In this document: positions 33,915 through 39,527 of the stretch, piece after piece
How the letters are laid out: each line of letters opens with the position of its first letter
Position numbering within the stretch: the first letter of the stretch is position 1
Origin: Pirellulales bacterium
GTDB taxonomy: Bacteria > Planctomycetota > Planctomycetia > Pirellulales > JADZDJ01
Direction of reading: 5' to 3'
DNA length: 39,527 nt
Assembly: GCA_020851115.1 (NCBI GenBank)
Contig: JADZDJ010000032.1
Coordinates: 1 to 39,527 of the forward strand
Notes under the pieces: model-generated
The model's input: the letters and a program-made list of their open reading frames with translations, nothing else
Told to the model about the DNA's origin: nothing
Database searches by the model: none
Position numbers and translations under genes: made by a program

Positions 33915-35384
33915 CTACGTGAGCAAGTCACCGACAATTTTTCCATGTACATCCGTCAGGCGGAAATCGCGGCCTTGAAAGCGGAAGGTGAGACGCTCGT
34001 GGTCGATGCCCAGTTGGTGCAAGATCGTGGCGTTCAGGTCGAAGAAGCTGACCGGGTTTTCCGCGACGTTGTAGCTGAAATCGTCGGTCTGGCCATAGCT
34101 TTGCCCCGGCTTGAAGCCGCCGCCGGCAAGCCACATGGCAAAACAGCGAGGATGATGATCGCGGCCGTGAATTTTCGGGTCGTCGATGTTTCCTTGAGCG
34201 AACACTGTGCGGCCAAATTCGCCCCCCCAGACGATAATCGTGTCGTCCAGCAGGCCGCGCTGTTTCAGATCCTTCACCAGTGCGGCCGACGGCTGGTCGG
34301 TGTCTTTGCACTGCACGACGAGTTGCGTGGGCAAATTCCTGTGCTGGTCCCAGCCGCTATGCATCAGTTGAATGAACCGCACGCCGCGCTCCGACAGACG
34401 GCGAGCCAGCAGGCAGTTCCGGGCGTAGGATCCCGGCTCGCGAACTTGCGGGCCGTACATGTCGAGGATGTGGTCTGGCTCGTCGCTGATGTCGGCCAAT
34501 TCCGGAATGGAGGACTGCATGCGGTAGGCCATTTCGTATTGGGCGATGCGGGTGGCGATTTCAGGGTCGCCGGCCGCGTGCATTTTTTGCTCGTTCAGCT
34601 TGCCGAGGTAATCGAGCCAGGTGCGGCGAGTCTTTGCGTCGACGCCGTCGGGATTACTTACATACAGCACTGGATCCGTCCCCGAACGGAACTTGACCCC
34701 TTGAAAGCGCGACGGCAAAAAACCGTTGCCCCAGTAATGTTCCAGAAAAAGCTGACCGCACGAGGCTTCTTTGTCGCGCGACGTGAGCACAATGTACGCC
34801 GGCAGATCGGCGCTTTCGCTTCCCAGGCCATAGCTGAGCCAGGCGCCGGTGCTGGGGCGGCCGGGCAATTCCGCGCCCGTCAGCCAGAATGTAACGGCTG
34901 GAGCGTGATTGATCGCATCGGTGTGCATCGATTTTATGATGCACAAATCGTCGGCGATCGAGCCGGTGTGTTCGAGCCAATCGGAAATCCACGCGCCGCT
35001 TTGGCCGCGCCGGCGGAAAGGACTGATGCTCGGCAGCACGGCTTTGTTTTTCTGCCCCGACGTCATCGTCGTGAGGCGCTGCCCCATGTGGACCGATTCG
35101 GGCAATTCTTCACCGCGCAGCGGCACGAGATTGGGCTTGTAATCCAATAGATCCACCTGCGAAGGCGCCCCCGACATCATCAGATAGATCACCCGCTTGG
35201 CCTTTGGAGTGATGTGCGGCACACTCTGCAAGCCGCCGGCGCGCGCAGGTGCCGCGGAATTCGCAGCGGCACGACCGTCGGCAGCCAGCAGGCTGCCGAG
35301 CGCCGTCGCTCCAACCGCTAAACCCGCGCCGCCGAGAAAAGTGCGACGGGTCGCGAGCAGTTGATGTTCGTAAAAAGGGTGCAT
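33915..35384 (-). CDS. DUF1501 domain protein (exported by Tat)
   Basis: A 489-residue protein with a twin-arginine signal: TRRTFLGGAGLAVGATALGSLLAADG. DUF1501 proteins share the sulfatase/alkaline phosphatase-like fold and are numerous in planctomycetes; their substrate is unknown. Family blocks seen are KRVIYLMMSGAPSQVDLLDYKP, INHAPAVTFWLTGAELPGRPSTGAWLSYGLGS, PAYIVLTSR, RFIQLMHSGWDQHRNLP, IIVWGGEFGRTVFAQG, and GRDHHPRCFAMWLAGGGFKPG followed by YGQTDDFSYNVAENPVSFFDLNATILHQLGIDHERLTFRFQGRDFRLTDV. It starts 76 bases after the PSD1 gene on the same strand, the standard planctomycete pair, and both probably form one exported system. Confidence 0.92.
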   Translation of the reverse strand: MHPFYEHQLLATRRTFLGGAGLAVGATALGSLLAADGRAAANSAAPARAGGLQSVPHITPKAKRVIYLMMSGAPSQVDLLDYKPNLVPLRGEELPESVHMGQRLTTMTSGQKNKAVLPSISPFRRRGQSGAWISDWLEHTGSIADDLCIIKSMHTDAINHAPAVTFWLTGAELPGRPSTGAWLSYGLGSESADLPAYIVLTSRDKEASCGQLFLEHYWGNGFLPSRFQGVKFRSGTDPVLYVSNPDGVDAKTRRTWLDYLGKLNEQKMHAAGDPEIATRIAQYEMAYRMQSSIPELADISDEPDHILDMYGPQVREPGSYARNCLLARRLSERGVRFIQLMHSGWDQHRNLPTQLVVQCKDTDQPSAALVKDLKQRGLLDDTIIVWGGEFGRTVFAQGNIDDPKIHGRDHHPRCFAMWLAGGGFKPGQSYGQTDDFSYNVAENPVSFFDLNATILHQLGIDHERLTFRFQGRDFRLTDVHGKIVGDLLT

Positions 35385-35435
35385 GGCGGAGTAGCGGTGT
35401 CTTCGAACCGCCGCATGTAGGATGATGATCCGCGT

Positions 35436-35454
35436 CGGCGGCTCGAGGCCGCCG
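35436..35454 (-). other. GC-rich hairpin between PSD1 and DUF1501
   Basis: Perfect 7-bp stem CGGCGGC/GCCGCCG with a 5-base loop TCGAG in the 76-base gap of the operon. It may attenuate transcription or protect the upstream mRNA. Confidence 0.4.
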
Positions 35455-35460
35455 CGGCGG

Positions 35461-38088
35461 TCACTCTTTCGTCAACGTTTCATCTAGATTCATGATCAAG
35501 CTGATGGCCATTGTATAGGCTGCGAGCTCTTGCGGGTCGATGTCTTTCGGTCGCGGTGAATCGCCTTCGTGGATAAGCCTTTCGGCCGCGTCTTTGTTGT
35601 CGCGAAAATGTTTTTGGAAATCTTCGAGCGCCGCGAGCAGCATTTCCTGCTCTTTGTCGGTGGCGTGCCGCGCAGTGCAGAGCCGGAACGCCAAATCGAG
35701 CCGCTGATCGGCATCGTCGCATTTTTCCATCGCCCGCGAAGCCAGATTTCGTGCCGCTTCGACGTGTTGCACATCGTTCATCAAGAGCAGCGCTTGCAGC
35801 GGCGTGTTAGTCCGCGGCACGCGTACGGTGCAAATCTGCCGCGACGAGGCGTCGAAAAACATCGTGGGGCTGGCAATACGACGCCAGAACGTGTACAAGC
35901 TCCGCCGGTATAGTCCATCTCCCTTGTCTCGCTCGTAACTGATTTTTCCCAAACTGGCATCTTCCCAAACTCCACCGGGCATATACGGTTTGACCGACGG
36001 GCCGCCGACTTTTTCGACGAGCAAACCGCTGACAGCCAGCGCTTGATCGCGCAGGGCATAAGACGACAGCCGAAATCGCGGGCCGCGAGCAAGCAAGCGG
36101 TTTTCCGGATCGACTTGTTCCAATTCCGAGGTCACGTTGGATGATTGGCGATACGCGGCGCTGGTGACGATCAGGCGATGCATGGCCTTCACGTCCCAGC
36201 CGCTTTCAATGAACCGGACGGCGAGCCAGTCGAGTAATTCGAGATGGGAAGGAAACTCGCCTTGCACGCCGAAGTCTTCGGCCGTCTTCACCAGCCCCGT
36301 GCCAAAGAACATCTGCCAATAACGGTTCACGGTCACGCGGGCGGTCAGCGGATTGGCCGGATCGACCAGCCATTTGGCCAGCGCCAGCCGGTTTTTCGGC
36401 GCCCCCTCCGGCAGCGGAGGCAAAATCGACGGCACGCCAGCCTCGACTCGATCGCCGTGTTTGTCGTAAATGCCGCGGATGAGTATCCACGTTTCGCGAG
36501 CCTGCGGCAGCTCTTCCATCACCATCGTTTCGGGGATTTTTTGTTCATACTCGTCCCATTCCCGCCGCGCGCGCTTCGCCTCTTGATACAGCTTTCGGTC
36601 ATTGGCCAATTCGTCGCGATAGAAGTCTTGGATCGCGTTTCGATCGTCCTGAGTGCGCTGGTCGCTAGCGGTCGTCAAGGCGCGGCGGATCCGCTGCGGC
36701 AAATTTTGAAGGTCGTCGTCGGTGAGCGTACGTTCCCAGTCGGCCTGGCCAGCATCCATTTGCGATAGCACGTTGTCGAGCTTTTGCTGCGCTGCTTCTA
36801 ATCCGCCGCGCAGCCCGGCCAATCGCTGCTTCACGTCCGCGGTGTCCATGCGCATCACCGGCTTGGCGTTGCCGCCGGCATCGACGCCCCCGATCTCGGC
36901 AACTTGATTAAAATACGCGAAAAGCTGGTAATACTCGCGCTGCGTTACCGGATCGTACTTGTGGTCGTGGCAGCGACAGCAGCCGATCGTCAGGCCGAGC
37001 CATACCGTGCCGAGCGTTTCGACGCGGTCCATGACATAGTCATTGCGCGATTCTTCCGGAATGCGGCCTCCTTCGCCGTTGAGTGGATGATTGCGATTGA
37101 AGCCGGTGGCAATTCTCTGCTCCAGCGTCGCGCCCGGCAGCAGATCGCCGGCAAGCTGCTCGATCGTGAACCGATCGAACGGCATGTTGTCGTTGAGTGC
37201 CTTAATCACCCAATCGCGCCACGGCCACATCGTTCGCGTTTGGTCTCCTTGATAGCCGTTCGTATCGGCATATCGCGCAGCATCGAGCCATTCGAGCACC
37301 ATCCGCTCGCCGTAGCGCGATGAATGGAGCAGTCGATCGACCACCTTTTCGTAGGCGTTGGGCGAGTCGTCCGACAGAAACGCCTCGAGTTCGTCGATCG
37401 TCGGCGGCAGGCCCGTCAAATCAAACGTCACCCGCCGCAGCAGCGTCGCCTTGTCGGCCGCCGGCGACATTGTTAGACCTTCGCGCTGCAGCCGATCGCA
37501 AATAAACGCATCGATTTCATTGAAAACGCGAAAGGCCGGCGTCTGGATCCTGGATGCTGAATCCTTGTTGCTCGCGGGATTCTGCCCATTCGCTTCTGAA
37601 CTCTGAACTCCGAACCCAGAGCCCTTGGCTCCTTCCACTCGCGGCACTTCGGGCTTCGTCGGCGTCGCAAATGCCCAGTGCGACTCGTACTCCGCCCCTT
37701 GTTCGACCCATCGCCGCAACGTGTCGATCTGCTCCGGCGTGAGCGGCTTCTTCTCTTCCGGCGGCGGCATGATTTCCGATGCGTCGGTTGAAGAGATTCG
37801 TCGAATCAGTTCGCTTTCGTCTGGCTTGCCAGGAAGGATCGCAAGACGCTCGGAATCTCCCTTACCGATGGCCGCTTCTCGCTGATCCAGCCGCAGCCCC
37901 GACTGCCGCTGCGCTTCGTCTGGCCCGTGACACTTCAAACACTTGCCGGCAAGAATGGGCCGGACTTCACGCGAGAATTTTACCTTTGCTTCCTCAGCCG
38001 CTGCACCGCCAACCGCTAGTGCAACGACTGCGGCAACGTTGAGCGTCGAGGACCAGAGCCGAATCGTCGATCTCGCGTACATTAGCAT
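35461..38088 (-). CDS. PSCyt1-PSCyt2-PSD1 protein (DUF1549/DUF1553, cytochrome c-like)
   Basis: About 875 residues from the ATG at 38088, or 873 from 38082. A signal peptide or anchor (TLNVAAVVALAVGGAAAEE) precedes a planctomycete cytochrome C domain with the heme site CLKCH (C50, C53, H54) in FSREVRPILAGKCLKCHGPDEAQRQSGLRLDQREAAI. After a spacer, PSCyt2/DUF1549 spans about 190-400 (EIDAFICDRLQREGLTMSPAADKATLLRRVTFDLTGLPPT, WLDAARYADTNGYQGD) and PSD1/DUF1553 about 575-830 (PANPLTARVTVNRYWQMFFGTGLVKTAEDFGVQGEFPSHLELLDWLA, FDASSRQICTVRVPRTNTPLQALLLMND). A possible coiled coil lies between. The spacer before DUF1549 contains two translated heptad repeats. It heads the operon with DUF1501. Confidence 0.93.
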   Translation of the reverse strand: MLMYARSTIRLWSSTLNVAAVVALAVGGAAAEEAKVKFSREVRPILAGKCLKCHGPDEAQRQSGLRLDQREAAIGKGDSERLAILPGKPDESELIRRISSTDASEIMPPPEEKKPLTPEQIDTLRRWVEQGAEYESHWAFATPTKPEVPRVEGAKGSGFGVQSSEANGQNPASNKDSASRIQTPAFRVFNEIDAFICDRLQREGLTMSPAADKATLLRRVTFDLTGLPPTIDELEAFLSDDSPNAYEKVVDRLLHSSRYGERMVLEWLDAARYADTNGYQGDQTRTMWPWRDWVIKALNDNMPFDRFTIEQLAGDLLPGATLEQRIATGFNRNHPLNGEGGRIPEESRNDYVMDRVETLGTVWLGLTIGCCRCHDHKYDPVTQREYYQLFAYFNQVAEIGGVDAGGNAKPVMRMDTADVKQRLAGLRGGLEAAQQKLDNVLSQMDAGQADWERTLTDDDLQNLPQRIRRALTTASDQRTQDDRNAIQDFYRDELANDRKLYQEAKRARREWDEYEQKIPETMVMEELPQARETWILIRGIYDKHGDRVEAGVPSILPPLPEGAPKNRLALAKWLVDPANPLTARVTVNRYWQMFFGTGLVKTAEDFGVQGEFPSHLELLDWLAVRFIESGWDVKAMHRLIVTSAAYRQSSNVTSELEQVDPENRLLARGPRFRLSSYALRDQALAVSGLLVEKVGGPSVKPYMPGGVWEDASLGKISYERDKGDGLYRRSLYTFWRRIASPTMFFDASSRQICTVRVPRTNTPLQALLLMNDVQHVEAARNLASRAMEKCDDADQRLDLAFRLCTARHATDKEQEMLLAALEDFQKHFRDNKDAAERLIHEGDSPRPKDIDPQELAAYTMAISLIMNLDETLTKE
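37543..37621. repeat. Two seven-base repeat tracts inside the PSD1 gene
   Basis: First tract 37543-37570: CTGGATC, CTGGATG, CTGAATC, CTTGTTG. Second tract 37594-37621: TTCTGAA, CTCTGAA, CTCCGAA, CCCAGAG. Both encode part of a polar spacer (around GFGVQSSEANGQ and ASRIQTPAF) that interrupts the usual link between PSCyt1 and DUF1549. Confidence 0.65.
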
Positions 38089-38310
38089 ATTCCGGTCATG
38101 GACTGTCGCGAGCCAAGTGAGGCATATCGCATCCGCCAAGCCAGACGGCACCTCACCATCATAATCGAATCGGCAGCCTGAGAAAACCACCGCCGAGCTA
38201 GCCCTACTTCCCCAACTATCGACGTAAGTCCTTGCGCCGCAATGCGAGGCGGGGTAGTTTTTCCACTACAGATCGGTTTTTCGTAGACGGCTGGGTAAGC
38301 TCAGGCCAAG

Positions 38311-38553
38311 GTGGTGGAGGAGGATTCGTTGGTGCATCTCACAGAGAAGCCGGTCGAGTTCGCCGTGCGGGCGATCCAGTACTCGTCGCTTAGCGGCGCC
38401 AACGTGCTCGACCTGTTCGGCGGCAGCGACTCGACGCTCATCGGCTACGAGCAGACTGGGCGGAAGGCGTTCCTCACGGAACTCGACCCGTTGTACTGCG
38501 ACGTGATCGTCCAGCGCTGGGAGAAATTCACGGGGCGGAAAGCGGAACGATGG
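38311..38553 (+). pseudogene. C-terminal remnant of a DNA methylase (N4/N6 type)
   Basis: About 80 residues match the end of phage or plasmid-type DNA (adenine or cytosine-N4) methylases: LTEKPVEFAVRAIQYSSLSGANVLDLFGGSDSTLIGYEQTGRKAFLTELDPLYCDVIVQRWEKFTGRKAER. The motif LDxFxGSGST normally binds S-adenosylmethionine; here it reads LDLFGGSDST, with Asp for Gly. The catalytic DPPY-type motif and the N-terminal half are missing, and upstream sequence cannot restore them. The frame stays open to 38853, but the later part lies antisense to the PIN gene and has no family match. It is a decayed, non-functional remnant, likely left by a mobile element. It converges with the toxin-antitoxin pair. Confidence 0.7.
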
Positions 38554-38958
38554 TCAATCGCTCACGCGGATGCGGTCGTAGAACTCGCGGGGCGAAAGGA
38601 TTGGTATCCCTTGAAAGTCGCCCAACGCCAAGAGTTATTTATCGCCAGTAACCAGGTAGTCGGCCTGACCAGCGACAACCGTTCCCAAGATGGGCAAGTC
38701 ATCAGTGTCAGCGAATGCGTCCGAGGAAACGGGCGCTGGAGAAACCATGTCGCTTTGTTGGCGGAGCATTTCAACAACGGCCGCGGCCTGTTCTTCGGTG
38801 GCTTTGAACTTCCCGATGCAGTGCTCGGCGAGCTCGATCAAGATGTGCTCTGAAATCACGACCGAATGGTTGCGAAGGCAGATTACTAACAGTCCTTCGC
38901 AGATCCCGTGCGTCGCGATCCCGGCCAGCAGCACGTTCGTATCGAGAACAATCCTCAA
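38554..38958 (-). pseudogene. PIN-domain toxin with one premature stop
   Basis: A PIN-domain RNase toxin of the COG1569 type. The intact part (107 codons, from a TTG at 38958 to a TAA at 38635-38637) gives MRIVLDTNVLLAGIATHG with the first catalytic Asp, HILIELAEH with a Glu, and DTDDLPILGTVVAGQADYLVTGDK with acidic residues. The same frame continues after the TAA without a shift as LLALGDFQG, then LSPREF and YDRIRVSD, ending at a TGA at 38554-38556. That is exactly the usual C-terminus, and TAA sits where the family has Asp in TGDKDLL. Full length would be 134 residues. One substitution or a sequencing error explains it. The start overlaps the antitoxin stop (TTGA). Confidence 0.75.
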
Positions 38959-39170
38959 GAGACGACCTTGAAAATGTCCTCGTCAGTCAGAAACCCCTGC
39001 GCTTCCGCCAGCGGAACAGTCACGCGGCGGATTGCCTTGAGATGCTCGGTAACGATGTATCGGCGCAGCGATTCTCGCACGAGTTCGCTCGTCGGCCGCT
39101 GCAACTGTCGGCTCAGTTCCTCAAGTTGTTCCTTGAGGTCGTCGGGGATGCGGAGGGTGAGAGTGCTCAT
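38955..39170 (-). CDS. Ribbon-helix-helix antitoxin
   Basis: A 71-residue protein: MSTLTLRIPDDLKEQLEELSRQLQRPTSELVRESLRRYIVTEHLKAIRR is a standard ribbon-helix-helix DNA-binding domain (the strand TLTLRIP, then two helices), followed by a short tail VTVPLAEAQGFLTDEDIFKVVS that would mask the PIN toxin. It stops four bases inside the toxin start, the usual translational coupling of toxin-antitoxin pairs. The antitoxin should repress its own promoter, and the AT-rich upstream stretch (TATTATATTGTAACAC) is a likely operator, although a perfect TATAAT there lies only two bases before the ATG. The antitoxin reads intact while the toxin is broken, as expected if the harmful partner decayed first. 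Confidence 0.85.
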   Translation of the reverse strand: MSTLTLRIPDDLKEQLEELSRQLQRPTSELVRESLRRYIVTEHLKAIRRVTVPLAEAQGFLTDEDIFKVVS

Positions 39171-39527
39171 GTATTATATTGTAACACACAGACTGCTGAG
39201 AGAAAGTTTATGCAGTAATTCCAGCCGGATTGCAATTTCGGAAGCTCCCCGGACAAAGCGAAGAGCCCTGGATTTCGAGGGCTTACAGCTTTCGATACCC
39301 TTTCCCACGACGCATCTTGTGCTCGCGAGAATTCATCCCGCTCGGGTGAGAACGTGTTTGAGGCATTGTCGCCGATCCCTAGCAACACGCCCGTCGTAGC
39401 CCAGGGCCAGCGCTAACTTTAGAGGAAATAGGCAGTTACCCAATCCACGCAACTTCAATTGCGAAAGGACGGCAATTTGGTATGTGCGATGTACATTTCC
39501 GGGTTTGCCATACACGGTATTGTCATC
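39171..39527. other. Right end, no recognised gene
   Basis: About 357 bases. A leftward frame open from the window edge to about 39333 could be the C-terminal end of a gene lying beyond the window (GNVHRTYQIAVLSQLKLRG and onward), but I do not recognise it and its composition is ambiguous. The first 30 bases probably hold the antitoxin promoter and operator. Confidence 0.4.

Noticed and set aside
39173-39178. Perfect TATAAT on the minus strand as antitoxin -10
   Set aside because: It ends two bases before the ATG, so transcription would begin inside the gene, and the downstream coding region has no other start; there is also no -35 at the right distance.
39333-39527. Leftward frame open at the right edge as a partial gene
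   Set aside because: Only about 60 residues, GTG start or edge-open, no motif; mentioned only as a possibility.

Overview
The window looks like a chromosomal segment of a planctomycete, probably of the Pirellulales group. The reasons are gene families typical of that phylum: an LEPR-XLL surface protein with a type I dockerin, a paired DUF1501 and PSCyt/DUF1549/DUF1553 (PSD1) cassette, several DUF1080 proteins, a TIGR03790 protein, a very large pseudopilin-like protein, and weak use of Shine-Dalgarno sites. I recognise no tRNA, rRNA, CRISPR array or complete insertion sequence.

Layout. 1-4.4 kb: mostly gene-poor DNA, a two-helix membrane protein (-), a TIM-barrel sugar isomerase (-) and a LarA-type nickel-pincer isomerase (-). 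4.6-11.5 kb: an exported S9 peptidase (+) and a tRNA-dihydrouridine synthase (+), convergent with galE-queG (-), then xerD (+). 11.7-14.8 kb: a leftward group made of a MoxR-like AAA ATPase, an unknown 147-residue protein and two ExbD/TolR proteins. 14.9-22.3 kb: rightward genes for a heparan-acetyltransferase-like membrane protein, an MnmE-like GTPase, DUF4404, a lone large pseudopilin, a small beta-sandwich-like protein, a double-DUF1080 protein and an exported unknown. 22.5-26 kb: ATP sulfurylase and TIGR03790 (-). 26.5-30.3 kb: a 1254-residue multidomain metalloprotease-like surface protein (+). 30.4-33.8 kb: an alanine/serine-glyoxylate aminotransferase (-), an acyl-CoA-dehydrogenase-like protein (+) and a DUF1080 protein (-). 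33.9-38.1 kb: PSCyt1/PSD1 followed by DUF1501 (-), a probable operon for an exported cytochrome-like protein and its partner. 38.3-39.2 kb: a small decayed accessory island with a DNA-methylase remnant and a ribbon-helix-helix/PIN toxin-antitoxin pair whose toxin is broken by one stop codon.

How the genes fit together. Several genes are translation or tRNA housekeeping (dus, queG, the MnmE-like paralogue). Others belong to carbohydrate and cell-surface biology (galE, sugar isomerase, DUF1080 proteins, DUF1501/PSD1, the surface protease). The MoxR-unknown-ExbD-ExbD group is the least explained set, because it lacks both the VWA protein that normally accompanies MoxR and the ExbB/TolQ subunit that normally accompanies ExbD.

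Between genes, and once inside a gene, there are many short seven-base phased repeat tracts, similar in style to the short tandemly repeated repetitive sequences of cyanobacteria. Several convergent gene ends carry clear inverted repeats without T-tracts. The most interesting observations are a dockerin module nested inside a fibronectin type III domain, heptad repeats translated inside the PSD1 gene, the single-stop PIN pseudogene, and the incomplete MoxR/ExbD cluster.
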